A DNA stretch of 64,000 bases from SG-bin7 sp964498095 (GCA_964498095.1 CAZCFY010000001.1:248001-312000); one strand, 5' to 3'. Counted from the first letter of the stretch, positions 55,154 to 63,840 are shown. Notes: generated from the letters alone by a model not told the origin. Program-made: numbers and translations.

Positions 55154-55945
55154 ATGGAAGAGCTTGGAAGCGCCGGAAATTTAAAAAGCAAAGACTTTCG
55201 TCTTTTTTTGCAACGGGAACTTGTTGAGCGCTGCCGCCGCAATCCGAAGTATTCGTTACGGGCTTTTGCTAAATCACTCGGAATCGTTCCCTCTGCTTTA
55301 TCTGATATGCTCAATGGCAAAAGAACCATTACTCCGGCGAGCATTCAGCGCTTAGGTCTCGCATTAGGGTTAAACCTATCGGAGGTGCGTTCGTTTACCG
55401 AAGGCCGTAAAGCAAAGCCTTCTCAGGATTTTCAGCAACTCACCTTAGACACTTTTGCGATCATTTCGGATTGGTATCACTATGCCATACTTGAATTGAT
55501 GAAAGTCAAAGGCTTCAAAAGTGATCTTAACTGGATCGCAAGAGCCTTAGGAATTTCAAAATCCGAAGTCAACGCGGCGTTTGAACGCCTTTGTCGCGTG
55601 GGACTGATTGCCGTTGATAAAAGAGGGAGATGGCGGGATACTTCGGGAGGCTTTTCGACTAATATAATTGACAGCAATATTACGAGCGCTGGAAATAAAA
55701 AGCTACAAAGGCAGTTTTTGGAGATGTCAATTAAAGCGCTCGAACATTTGCCGCCCCAAGTTCGCAATCATACCTCGATGACAATGCCGATTAATCCAAA
55801 AAAATTGCCGGAAGCGATTGCCCGCATCAAGGATTTCCGCCGCGAGCTCTGTGAATTTTTGGAAAACGAAAAGGACCTAAAAGAAGTTTACAATCTATCT
55901 ATATCACTTTACCCACTTTCAAATACCACTGGGGAGAACATATGA
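55154..55945 (+). CDS. TIGR02147-family transcriptional regulator
   Basis: 263 residues from the ATG at 55154; a TTG at 55103 lies inside the palindrome array, and the nearest GGAGGAG is 24 nt upstream of the ATG, so the start is uncertain. The N-terminal helix-turn-helix (about 18-60) has FRLFLQRELVERC, SLRAFAKSLGIVPSALSDML and GKRTITPASIQRLGLALGL. The C-terminal region (about 80-250) matches the TIGR02147 family, with ISDWYHYAILEL and ISKSEVNAAFERLCRVGLI. These proteins are known mainly from Bdellovibrio-like bacteria and Fibrobacter. Downstream secreted-protein gene starts in its stop (ATGA). Confidence 0.85.
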   Translation: MEELGSAGNLKSKDFRLFLQRELVERCRRNPKYSLRAFAKSLGIVPSALSDMLNGKRTITPASIQRLGLALGLNLSEVRSFTEGRKAKPSQDFQQLTLDTFAIISDWYHYAILELMKVKGFKSDLNWIARALGISKSEVNAAFERLCRVGLIAVDKRGRWRDTSGGFSTNIIDSNITSAGNKKLQRQFLEMSIKALEHLPPQVRNHTSMTMPINPKKLPEAIARIKDFRRELCEFLENEKDLKEVYNLSISLYPLSNTTGENI

Positions 55946-56487
55946 AGTTTAACGTTACCTTAATCTTATTGATTTCAAATTTAGCTTTCGCCGGACGCGA
56001 AGGTGGTGGCGGTGAATTGATATCCGCACAGTTTGCAACAGTCGGTCGAGCCGCAATAAATATTCTTAACCTTGGCGATCCTAAGGTCGATAAAAATGCG
56101 GCGTATGAAGCTATAAAAGACACCCGCGTTGTCCCCGTTGATTCCATTTGCATGCAAGATCCAAATAACGGTATTCGCTATTGCCTCGACGCAATTTATA
56201 ATAAGGGCACCAATACGATACTTTTTAATGTCGTAAAATGGAAAGCGTTAAGCTGTAAAGAAAAACTCACCTTGGCTTCCCATGAATTACTTCGAGTTGC
56301 GGGTTTGGAAACCGAAGATTACCGCTTGTCTGGAAGATTTATAAATAACGCTATCGTTGAATGCTCCGATATCTACGATGAATACAAACGTGCTGACTGT
56401 TCGGTTTCAAGAGGGATGTATACACGCGAAAAAATAAAGCAAATTTGCGATGGTATAGCTGCCACCGAATTTAAGGAAACATTATGA
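55942..56487 (+). CDS. Secreted protein, HExxxxxAG-type, TIGR02147-linked
   Basis: 181 residues, starting in a 4-nt overlap with the regulator gene. Signal peptide 1-17 (AFA). The mature protein starts GREGGGGE, shared with the next gene. It carries SHELLRVAGLETEDYRLS (about residues 113-130), a HExxx-G-like motif that resembles a degenerate metallopeptidase helix, plus about eight Cys. No named family recognised. Probably periplasmic or exported. Confidence 0.7.
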   Translation: MKFNVTLILLISNLAFAGREGGGGELISAQFATVGRAAINILNLGDPKVDKNAAYEAIKDTRVVPVDSICMQDPNNGIRYCLDAIYNKGTNTILFNVVKWKALSCKEKLTLASHELLRVAGLETEDYRLSGRFINNAIVECSDIYDEYKRADCSVSRGMYTREKIKQICDGIAATEFKETL

Positions 56488-57355
56488 AATTACTTTTAAT
56501 AAAAGTTTTAGTGCTAATAAATTTAGTTGCCACTACGGCTTTCGCTGAGCGTGAAGACACCTCCTCCGGCCGCGAGGGCGGTGGCGGAGATTCCGCTGAA
56601 ATTGAATTCAAATCCATCGGCCAACAAATCGCCAAGAGACTCGAAGGTAATCTTGCCGAGACTTTCAAAAATGTTAATGCCGAACTCTTTAAGAGCGCTG
56701 TGGAAAGCTCAAAAGTGATAATGACATCGGAGACACTGTTTATCGACAATCAAGAGCGCAAGGCACTAAATTATCCCCGCGCCCGCAAAATCGAAGTTTT
56801 CCGGCCAAAATGGACGGAACTTTCACCAAACCGAAAGGTGGTTTTGGCTTTCCACGAATACCTCGGAATTGCCGGCATCGCCGACGAAAATTATCAGATC
56901 TCAAGTCTTCTTCCTGCTTCATTAGGAGAACGAGGTTTAGTCGAATTTTAACCGATGCCGCTCCCAGTGCCACATACAGATGTGAGCTCGGCCGGGTTAA
57001 AGAGAATGGAACCAGAGGTCCATTTAGACTTCCAAGCGACATTATTGAAAACTGCGACGAAGATTTTGAACTCAAAACACATTCCTTTGATAACAGTAAT
57101 TACATTAGCAAAAAGTGCGATAATGTTTCGGGATCTATTCAGTACGGTCTGTTCTTCCCCTACTTCACCTTTAACCTTGCAAAGATCGATGGTACTGATG
57201 ATATGGGACTTCTCATCGCTAAGTATTATGCGTCCAGCGAAGTCTCAATTTATGGCTTACCTGAAAGAATTCGGATTGTTCTGGTGACCGATGGCAAAGA
57301 AACATCAGACCCGACCCGGGTTAAAGGGTATACATTAACATGTTTTAAAAAATGA
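56484..57355 (+). pseudogene. Secreted protein, second copy of the cassette, apparent frameshift
   Basis: The first frame, 56484-56951, encodes 155 residues: signal peptide ending AFA, SGREGGGG at the mature N-terminus, and AFHEYLGIAGIADENYQIS, a motif like that of the previous gene. It stops early. The -1 frame then continues with convincing coding sequence to a stop at 57355, including ATYRCELGRVKENG, FDNSNYISKKCDNVSG and RVKGYTLTCFKK. Adding one base in the TTTT run near 56946 joins both parts into about 290 codons. This could be a pseudogene, a sequencing error, or two separate reading frames. Starts inside the previous stop (ATGA). Confidence 0.65.
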
Positions 57356-57455
57356 CTCCGCCATCCGAGTATACGAGGCGCGGGTACAGCCGATAAAAAA
57401 CCGCCTCTTAAGCGCTTCCAATAAGATATTTATTAATGTCTGTAACAAGCTCAAG

Positions 57456-57564
57456 GATTTTCCCGTTCCTTTTGACCTCCGCGAGGGAAGCCTTGAGGCC
57501 GAGCGCCGGAAGCGGGCGCCGAGCGGCAAAGGCATGGAGCCTGGGTCAAAAGAACGGGAAAATC
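57456..57564. repeat. Long inverted repeat, possible structured element
   Basis: A 22-bp arm at 57456-57477 is the reverse complement of 57544-57564 except for one bulged C. The spacer (66 bp) is GC-rich and itself self-complementary (GCCGAGCGCC ... GGGCGCCG). No coding sequence covers it. It may be a MITE-like remnant, a structured RNA, or a regulatory hairpin; type unknown. Confidence 0.5.
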
Positions 57565-57621
57565 ATTGCGGTTGTCAGAGGCAATTACCAAATATCAACA
57601 ATATGACGCGGTATGGACTGG

Positions 57622-57643
57622 AAAAGGTGTCGGGCACCTTTTT
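57622..57643. terminator. Bidirectional intrinsic terminator candidate
   Basis: AAAAGGTG (57622-57629) pairs with CACCTTTT (57635-57642) around TCGGG. T-runs occur on both ends, so it can act in either direction. On the minus strand it directly follows the end of the LolC/E-like gene, closing the long envelope operon. Confidence 0.7.
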
Positions 57644-58862
57644 AAGCTTTGGAGCGGAGGGCTTGAATGGGATCGGTTTTGAGGATTTGTGTTGCCGCAA
57701 TCCAAGCGCTGGCAAAAGCGATAACGGCGCTGGCGACAAATATAATGCCGACCATGCCATAATCGACTTGGGCAGTGATGCGCGTATCGTAATAGATATC
57801 GCGAAAGCGTTCCATGTTAAGGGGGAATTCCTGCAGTAGCCAGGAAGCTAAAGTACCTAGCAATAATCCGGCACCGAGCCCAACACCAGCCAATAAAAGT
57901 CCGACGTTAGAAAAAAGTAACCGCGCTTTATTGCGCGAAAATCCCAGAGCGACTAAGACTCCAAATTCGCGTTTCTTTTGCGCCAACAGTAAAGTCAAGA
58001 CGGTAATAATCGAAAAACTCGCAATCAGAGTACTCATTCCCAGGAAAACCGCGATAACCGTCTTTTCAACTTTCAGAGCAAAAAATAACGTAGAGTTCCG
58101 GTCAACCCAACTGTCCACCTTCCAGCCTTTACTCTTAAGTTCTGCCATTAAAGGCGAAAAGTTCATAGGATCTTCTAAACGAATTTCAAGACCATCGCCC
58201 CAGGAGTTAGATTTTCTCAAGCGCTTCATTGTTTCGTCGCGCACGTAATAAATATTTTTAGCATCAATATCGGCCACACTGGTAGAGACAATTCCTTTTA
58301 CAACCCCCTGCTCAAAAATGGGAATATCCCCTGAGGGTGTTAGTAAACTTTCCGGCGGCACAATTAAAACCTCGTCGCCTTCATAAAGCCCCAATGAATA
58401 CGCCAAGTCCTTTCCAAAATAAACCGCGCCTTTGTCACTGGGTTCTGCCGGAAAAAATGACTCTTTTGTTTCCGCACCAAGATCACTTAGCATACTCTTT
58501 AAAGCATCAGCGTCTAATCCTATGGCGACGGCGCCGCCAAAAGTGCCTTCAGAGGTGCGGACCATCACGTCTTGCTGTTCCAACAAATAGGCCTTGGTGC
58601 CGGCGCGCCCCCGCAGATCCGTCAATAGTTTTTGCTTCACTTCTTCGGAGTCTTTTTTATCAAAGCGCACGACCAAATGAGGTTCAACCTTTAACAATCT
58701 CTGACGGATCGACCCGTGAAATCCGTTCATGACGCTATTGACGACAATTAAGGAAAATACGCCAACACCAATCCCGAAAATACAAAGGCGGGCGATAATT
58801 CGAATGAGCGATCCTGAGCGGGCCGAAAATAAAAATTTACGGAAAATCTGCAACGTAAACAT
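57642..58862 (-). CDS. LolC/LolE-type lipoprotein-release permease
   Basis: 406 residues. N-terminal membrane helix (about 20-45) followed by a large periplasmic domain (about 46-265), then three membrane segments (about 275-395) forming the FtsX-like permease module. The start MFTLQIFRKFLFSAR and FGIGVGVFSLIVVNSVMNGF are typical of LolC/LolE. It works with an ATPase (LolD-like) to release lipoproteins from the inner membrane; no LolD gene is seen here. Last gene of the operon with the Mla-like genes. Confidence 0.85.
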   Translation of the reverse strand: MFTLQIFRKFLFSARSGSLIRIIARLCIFGIGVGVFSLIVVNSVMNGFHGSIRQRLLKVEPHLVVRFDKKDSEEVKQKLLTDLRGRAGTKAYLLEQQDVMVRTSEGTFGGAVAIGLDADALKSMLSDLGAETKESFFPAEPSDKGAVYFGKDLAYSLGLYEGDEVLIVPPESLLTPSGDIPIFEQGVVKGIVSTSVADIDAKNIYYVRDETMKRLRKSNSWGDGLEIRLEDPMNFSPLMAELKSKGWKVDSWVDRNSTLFFALKVEKTVIAVFLGMSTLIASFSIITVLTLLLAQKKREFGVLVALGFSRNKARLLFSNVGLLLAGVGLGAGLLLGTLASWLLQEFPLNMERFRDIYYDTRITAQVDYGMVGIIFVASAVIAFASAWIAATQILKTDPIQALRSKA

Positions 58863-58879
58863 GCTAGTAAGAATAACAC

Positions 58880-59491
58880 TTACTTAAAAAAGCGTCGAAT
58901 TATTTTTGTAAAGAAGCCTTTGGCTTTAGATGGTTCAGGCTCGCGTCCAAATTTCTTTAAGAAATCGCGTGGGTCCATAGACGAAATCTTAGGCGCATTC
59001 TTTAAATTATAGGCAAGAGCCTCTTTATCATTTTCCGAAATGCAGTTTAAAAAGTGTATAAGCTCAATGGCCTGATTAATGCTAGCGGCCGTCGGATTGC
59101 GGTCAAATTGAATTTCATTGGGGCCAGCGAAATTTGCGGCCTGCTGTTTCCCGTCAGTTTGGCCTTGGAACTGTTCTTGGGATGGGCCTTGCCCGCGCAC
59201 TTGTTGGGCCTTTTCTTCTGTTTCGACAACAAACCCGGTGCGCAGACCATCGACTATATTCCATTCAATGACCTGCCCCAAAAGATTTACCTGTTGCTTA
59301 ATGATATTTTGTTTTTCATCTTTCCAAATGATGACATCAGCATCCATTTCAGAGTGATACCAATGACTCACCACATTTTGATGCGTCGTTTTTACAACGT
59401 CACTTCCCATTTCTTTAAGACTTTTCCCAATATCTTTCATATTGAGATAAGTCGGCAGGGAAGCTTTCATTTGGCTGCGCTTAGCCGTCAT
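58880..59491 (-). CDS. Hypothetical protein of Mla-like operon
   Basis: 203 residues with no signal peptide. N-terminal part (1-90) alpha/beta (VSHWYHSEMDADVIIW, QVNLLGQVIEWNIVDG), then a Gln-rich linker (about 95-120), and a helical, basic C-terminus. It shares one base with the stop of the mlaD-like gene. No family recognised; it may be a cytoplasmic accessory of the lipid-transport system (inference). An ATG seven codons in is an alternative start. Confidence 0.6.
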   Translation of the reverse strand: MTAKRSQMKASLPTYLNMKDIGKSLKEMGSDVVKTTHQNVVSHWYHSEMDADVIIWKDEKQNIIKQQVNLLGQVIEWNIVDGLRTGFVVETEEKAQQVRGQGPSQEQFQGQTDGKQQAANFAGPNEIQFDRNPTAASINQAIELIHFLNCISENDKEALAYNLKNAPKISSMDPRDFLKKFGREPEPSKAKGFFTKIIRRFFK

Positions 59492-60378
59492 TAATCTTCT
59501 CCGGCAGGTTTACGCCCACGCTTTTCTTCGTCCCGCACTTCTTCAACTTTTCCTCTTAACATAAAATTCTTCTGTAAAGCTTTAAGTGTTACAACGAGCT
59601 CATCAATGGCCTCAACGGAGCGCCGGCTCGTACGCGGGAGATCCGGGGCAATGGACCGCAAGGCCGGCACAATGACCTGCATTTCAACGACAAATTGATT
59701 TAATTCTTCCATCAGATCGTTAGCATTCTTTAGTACGACACTGATTTGCTTCTTTTCGGTTAGTAAAGTACTAAGTTCAATCATTTCTATCGACATACGG
59801 TTTAGATTTTTTACGGTGGGCAGTAGTTCGTCAATGAGCTGTACCATGGCCTTTGAACGTGACGGCGCAAATAGAGATTCCGCGACAAAGCGCATGTTTT
59901 CGGCCATGCTGCGCATGGTTTCCATATACTGACCTAACTCGCGGCCGCTGAGCAAATCCATAATATCCATTGATTCGCGCGATGGAATTATATCACCGGG
60001 ATTTAAGCCGCCATTAGAATTAGTACCAACGGTGACGTCGATTACCTTTTCGCCAATGATAAATGGCCGCATGACCTGCGCCACCGAATCTTTACCAATG
60101 CGTTTATAGAAGTCTTCTTGGATCTCAAAATACACGGTAATTTTATTATTATCCTCAAGGACCACTTTATTGACGGAACCGGCGCGCAGACCCGCCATCT
60201 GAACATGCGTGCCCACGTGCAAACCATCTCCGGAATTAAAATTGGTTTTCATTTCTACTTTTGTGGTGAACCAACCTTGCTTGACCGAAACGATTACGAA
60301 CGAGGCTACCGTTCCGACGATGGCCACGAGCACGAAGAGCCCGGCTACCTTTTCGAATTTTCCAAATTTAACGGTCAC
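59491..60378 (-). CDS. MlaD-like MCE-domain protein
   Basis: 295 residues. One N-terminal membrane helix (about 10-32) then an MCE domain (about 37-115): NFNSGDGLHVGTHVQMAGLR, VTVGTNSNGGLNPGDII. A long helical C-terminus (about 130-290) follows. MCE proteins form lipid-transport rings or tunnels across the periplasm. It overlaps the ATPase gene by 4 nt. Operon order mlaE-mlaF-mlaD follows the usual Mla arrangement. Confidence 0.88.
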   Translation of the reverse strand: MTVKFGKFEKVAGLFVLVAIVGTVASFVIVSVKQGWFTTKVEMKTNFNSGDGLHVGTHVQMAGLRAGSVNKVVLEDNNKITVYFEIQEDFYKRIGKDSVAQVMRPFIIGEKVIDVTVGTNSNGGLNPGDIIPSRESMDIMDLLSGRELGQYMETMRSMAENMRFVAESLFAPSRSKAMVQLIDELLPTVKNLNRMSIEMIELSTLLTEKKQISVVLKNANDLMEELNQFVVEMQVIVPALRSIAPDLPRTSRRSVEAIDELVVTLKALQKNFMLRGKVEEVRDEEKRGRKPAGED

Positions 60379-61100
60379 GCGAACACCACCTTTTTTTCGA
60401 ATTCCGCATAACTAAAAACTTTCTTGTCGAAAACGACATAGGTTTCACACTGCAAACGATCCGTAAAAGCCGCATCCGCGGAAGTAATAAACAAATGTTT
60501 TAACCAGCCATCTTTGCGCCCTTTTTCGATAATGTTCATCAACGCTCCCGTGGCCACCTTATCAAGACCGGTAGTTGGCTGATCCAATATTAGTACTTCA
60601 GGGAAAGTAACTAGGGCCCGGGCCACACAGCAGGCCTTACGCTGACTTCCCGAGACATTACTGGGACGCAGGTTTCTGTTAGGCCAAATGCAAAAATCGC
60701 GCATGATATCTTCGGTGCGCGCCAGAGCTTCCGCACGGCTGACCCGTTCGTGGTATTCAATGGGCAAAAGAATATTATCAATAAGAGTGCGGTTAGAAAG
60801 TAACCCGCCTAAATCGAAACTGAAACCAATGTTTAAGCGATAGGGCAGAAATTCCTCAAATGACATTGGGAGCACATCCACGCCGTCAATAAGATAGCGG
60901 CCCGCGGTGGGTTGGGTAAGGCCAACTAGCACTTTAAGTAAAGTCGACTTTCCCACGCCACTTGATCCCGTCAAATTTACGTTCACGCCGCTTTTAAATT
61001 CTACATTCACATTTTCCAAAAGATTTTCGCTGCCAGGGTAACCGACGTTCATGCCTTCTAAAGTAATGTTGCCGATGGATTTTATTTTTGGCACGCTCAT
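60375..61100 (-). CDS. MlaF-like ABC ATPase with altered catalytic motifs
   Basis: 241 residues. Walker A GSSGVGKST (45-53) and the D-loop region TTGLD are intact, so nucleotide binding is expected. But the Walker B Glu is Gln (D173-Q174), the signature is VSGSQR rather than LSGGQ, the Q-loop Gln is Asp (D96), and the switch His is Ser (S207 in FITSADA). Such changes usually reduce or abolish hydrolysis. Codon check: GAT CAG on the minus strand. It overlaps both flanking genes by 4 nt. It would pair with MlaE; the lack of an intact catalytic set is unusual for Mla ATPases. Confidence 0.88.
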   Translation of the reverse strand: MSVPKIKSIGNITLEGMNVGYPGSENLLENVNVEFKSGVNVNLTGSSGVGKSTLLKVLVGLTQPTAGRYLIDGVDVLPMSFEEFLPYRLNIGFSFDLGGLLSNRTLIDNILLPIEYHERVSRAEALARTEDIMRDFCIWPNRNLRPSNVSGSQRKACCVARALVTFPEVLILDQPTTGLDKVATGALMNIIEKGRKDGWLKHLFITSADAAFTDRLQCETYVVFDKKVFSYAEFEKKVVFA

Positions 61101-61927
61101 AAAATCCCCAGACGGATAATGTGTTTTAAATAAACGAGGAAGGTTACGATCATGTTAAAGGCCACGACGTAACCGATACTGCGGACCACGGCACGCGTAG
61201 TGGCTTGCGGAACTTCGTGGGGACTCCCCTGCACTTGCAGGCCACTGTAACAACAAACCGTAAAAATAATCGCCCCACTAAACGAGTTCTTAATTAAGAA
61301 TACATATACATCAGAAGAATCAAACGCCCGCGCTAAAGAATCCACGTAAAACGAAAAGGACATGTTATGCACGAGACTTGAAACTAAAAAGCCCCCGATA
61401 AGCGCAATGACGTTAAAATAAAACGCCAAGCATAAAACACTAACGATACCGCCGATGATGCGCGGAAAGACAATAAAGCTCAATGGATGAATTCCCATAA
61501 CTTCGAGCGCTTCGATTTCGCGATTAACACGCATGTTTCCAATTTCTGAAGCGACTGCGGTACCTGACCGCGCGACAACGACGATCGCTACAAGTAAGGG
61601 TGCTAGTTCGCGCACGACAATCATGACCATAAGGTTACCAATCATTTCGCTGCCACCCAAAAGCGTGAGCTGAAACGAACTTTGCATTATAAACAAACTT
61701 CCCACCGCTAAGGCGATAACGGCGATGATGGGCATCGCTTGCCAACCAGTAAAATATATTTGCGCGGAGACGACGCGAAAGATGGTGCCAAGACCTTGCT
61801 GCTGATCACGAAACGTTGCCCGCAGGGATAAATAGATCATCAAAAACACGTTAAACGTGTCTTCGATGTAGCTTACTACCGACCGTCCAATACCGGCCGC
61901 AAAGTTCAATGATAACAGGCTCTTCAT
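61097..61927 (-). CDS. MlaE-like permease
   Basis: 276 residues with about five membrane segments. Motifs VRELAPLLVAIVVVARSGTA, ASEIGNMRVNREIEALEVMG and IHPLSFIVFPRI are characteristic of the MlaE/TrbM-type permease family. It forms the inner-membrane core of an MCE lipid transporter together with MlaF and MlaD. First of the mla trio on this strand. A 49-bp gap separates it from the YdcF gene. Confidence 0.9.
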   Translation of the reverse strand: MKSLLSLNFAAGIGRSVVSYIEDTFNVFLMIYLSLRATFRDQQQGLGTIFRVVSAQIYFTGWQAMPIIAVIALAVGSLFIMQSSFQLTLLGGSEMIGNLMVMIVVRELAPLLVAIVVVARSGTAVASEIGNMRVNREIEALEVMGIHPLSFIVFPRIIGGIVSVLCLAFYFNVIALIGGFLVSSLVHNMSFSFYVDSLARAFDSSDVYVFLIKNSFSGAIIFTVCCYSGLQVQGSPHEVPQATTRAVVRSIGYVVAFNMIVTFLVYLKHIIRLGIL

Positions 61928-61976
61928 GACGATTATTTATCGGAAAAATGAAGCAAAAATCAGAGCTTTTAAGAGT

Positions 61977-62549
61977 CTAGTAAGCCCACAAAGAATAGAA
62001 TGTAGATTTCAATGTTTCGAAGAATAAATCACTATAAGAGACCCTGGCCGTTGTGCCAGGCAAGACCGAGCGCTGGTATATGGGAATTGATTCAGGAAAT
62101 ACAGCGCGAAAAGTGCGGTAAGCGCGCGGCATGTGCAAATTTGATGTAATCAAAATCACGTCCCGGCATCTTAGCGCCTCAACCAGAGACAACGCTTGCT
62201 GCGCATTTCCGTAAGTTGTTTGCGACCGGCGCTCCAAAATAACGTCATTTTTATTTACACTACCATAGTAGGGCCAGAGCGGAAAAATTCCTTCAAAATG
62301 CGAGCTCGAATAGACTCCCGCCAAAATTAATTTACTAACTTGTTTTTGCGCTAAGAGATCGACGCCCTCACGAATGCGGCCCGCGCCGCCGGTTAGCACG
62401 ACGGCACAATCGGCATGGTCATCTTCGTTCCATGCCGAAACCGAAAGTACACTACGTTTTATTTTTTTTGCTTCGAGATAAAAACGGATTCCAAGAAATA
62501 ATCCAACGACGAGAATTGCAATGTTTGTTTTATGATACCAACGCTTCAT
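61977..62549 (-). CDS. YdcF/ElyC-like DUF218 protein
   Basis: 190 residues. An N-terminal membrane helix (about 8-25). The DUF218 fold (about 45-185): DCAVVLTGGAGRIREGVDLL, LILAGVYSSSHF, ERRSQTTYGNAQQAL and VILITSNLHMPRAYRTF. Related proteins (SanA, ElyC, YdcF) affect cell-envelope integrity. It directly abuts ridA. Biochemical function of the family is largely unknown. Confidence 0.85.
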   Translation of the reverse strand: MKRWYHKTNIAILVVGLFLGIRFYLEAKKIKRSVLSVSAWNEDDHADCAVVLTGGAGRIREGVDLLAQKQVSKLILAGVYSSSHFEGIFPLWPYYGSVNKNDVILERRSQTTYGNAQQALSLVEALRCRDVILITSNLHMPRAYRTFRAVFPESIPIYQRSVLPGTTARVSYSDLFFETLKSTFYSLWAY

Positions 62550-62933
62550 TTAAAACCGTCGCGCGATGACCTCGATTTCAACGTTCACGCCTTTGGGTAA
62601 AGCGCTGACTTGAATCGTGGAACGCGCCGGCGGTTCTTTCTTAAAAAAACTTCCGTAGACCTCATTGACCTTGGCAAAGTCATTCATGTCCGTTAAAAAA
62701 ATTGTCGTTTTAATCACGTTGTCTAAAGTTAGGTCAGCACCAGCTAATACGCCCTTTACATTTTCCATTACCATTTTTGTTTGGTCGGCAATATCGCCTT
62801 TAAACACTTCCTGATTTTTTGGATTAATGGAAACCTGCCCCGAACAGAAAATCCAACCGTCGATTTCTACGGCCTGAGAATAAGGACCAACCGCGGCGGG
62901 TGCATTCTTGGTAAAATGAATTTTCTTTGCCAT
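62550..62933 (-). CDS. ridA: RidA-family deaminase
   Basis: 127 residues, the usual RidA length. Motifs VGPYSQAVEIDGWIFCSGQV, DNVIKTTIFLTDMNDFA and PARSTIQVSALPKGVNVEIE, including the active-site Arg. It hydrolyses reactive enamine/imine intermediates to ketoacids. It starts 11 bp after the barrel-like gene and its stop abuts the YdcF gene start. Confidence 0.92.
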   Translation of the reverse strand: MAKKIHFTKNAPAAVGPYSQAVEIDGWIFCSGQVSINPKNQEVFKGDIADQTKMVMENVKGVLAGADLTLDNVIKTTIFLTDMNDFAKVNEVYGSFFKKEPPARSTIQVSALPKGVNVEIEVIARRF

Positions 62934-62944
62934 TAAAATACTCC

Positions 62945-63445
62945 TTAGAAATAAAAAATCATACCGGCACGAAGTGGGCTATCCCCAAAAGTGCGAAAGC
63001 GCACCCCGTTGGAAATTGAAGTTATACCCACACCCGCTTCAAAACTAAAACCTAAACTATCAAGCCCCATAATAAAAAATTCACCGCCGATAAATCCCGC
63101 CAACTCAAATCCCGAGGCCGAAACACCTGCGGTTTCTTTACTTAAAAGTCCCGCGCCCGCACCCATGTAGAAATTCATGTGTTCTTCCTGCATATTCGGT
63201 AACAAGCGGTAGAGTTTTACCATCAGACCAAATCCCGAGTTGTCCGTGCGGGTATCTACACCGAGAGCCGCCGAAAACCCTAGATCGTCATAGGGATAAT
63301 ATTGGGCCGCCACCGAGGGAAGATTTTCGCTAAATTGATCCTTGTAGCCAACCCCCAAACGCCGGGCGACGTTTTTGGCATTTGCTTGCGGATGGATCGC
63401 CAATATCTCAAACATCAAAATTAATAGTAGCGTAAGTCTCTTCAC
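62945..63445 (-). CDS. Hypothetical exported barrel-like protein
   Basis: 166 residues with a signal peptide (1-22, AN-A-K). The mature part has alternating amphipathic strands (LGFSAALGVD, HMNFYMGAGAGLL, SFEAGVGITSI) and ends AGMIFYF, typical of small outer-membrane barrels. Overlaps the B12-binding gene by 4 nt. No named family recognised. Confidence 0.65.
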   Translation of the reverse strand: MKRLTLLLILMFEILAIHPQANAKNVARRLGVGYKDQFSENLPSVAAQYYPYDDLGFSAALGVDTRTDNSGFGLMVKLYRLLPNMQEEHMNFYMGAGAGLLSKETAGVSASGFELAGFIGGEFFIMGLDSLGFSFEAGVGITSISNGVRFRTFGDSPLRAGMIFYF

Positions 63446-63840
63446 TTCTTTGCCCTCCTGACAGTATTGACGATTTCTTCCAATGAAGAACCGGGACCAA
63501 AAACTGCGAACACTCCTGATTTTTTTAGCTGCTTAGCATCATCATCAGGTATGATTCCGCCCAAAAAAATGGGTTTCTTTATTTTTTTTTCTTTCATGAG
63601 TTTTTGAATTGCCTTAACCAAAGGCAAATGGGCCCCAGAGTGAATAGATAAGCCGACAATATCAACATCTTCTTGCAATGCCGCCGTCACGACCATCTCT
63701 GGTGTTTGATGAAGACCGGTATAAATGACTTCAAAACCAGCATCTCTAAGAGCGCGAGCGACTACTTTTGCACCACGATCATGACCATCCAAGCCCGGTT
63801 TGGCAATGAGCACGCGAATTATAGATTTTGAATCCTTCAT
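63442..63840 (-). CDS. Standalone cobalamin-binding domain (methylmalonyl-CoA mutase-type)
   Basis: 132 residues. A complete B12-binding domain: PGLDGHDRGAKVVARALRDA (the DxHxxG motif), IVGLSIHSGAHL and FLGGIIPDDDAK. It matches the C-terminal domain of methylmalonyl-CoA mutase or the small subunit of related mutases such as isobutyryl-CoA mutase. A catalytic partner would be encoded elsewhere. Head gene of the minus-strand operon; divergent from an acyl-CoA dehydrogenase gene. Confidence 0.88.
   Translation of the reverse strand: MKDSKSIIRVLIAKPGLDGHDRGAKVVARALRDAGFEVIYTGLHQTPEMVVTAALQEDVDIVGLSIHSGAHLPLVKAIQKLMKEKKIKKPIFLGGIIPDDDAKQLKKSGVFAVFGPGSSLEEIVNTVRRAKK

Noticed and set aside
54919..55227. 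Plus-strand 102-codon frame spanning the operator region
   Set aside because: It covers the palindromes and overlaps the TIGR02147 gene in another frame; no sign of coding.
56930..56960. Programmed -1 frameshift in the second secreted gene
   Set aside because: The local TTTT does not form a proper slippery heptamer in the zero frame, so a simple base loss or error is preferred.
57534..57839. Plus-strand 101-codon frame
   Set aside because: Overlaps the terminator and the 3' end of the LolC/E-like gene on the other strand; no ribosome site.
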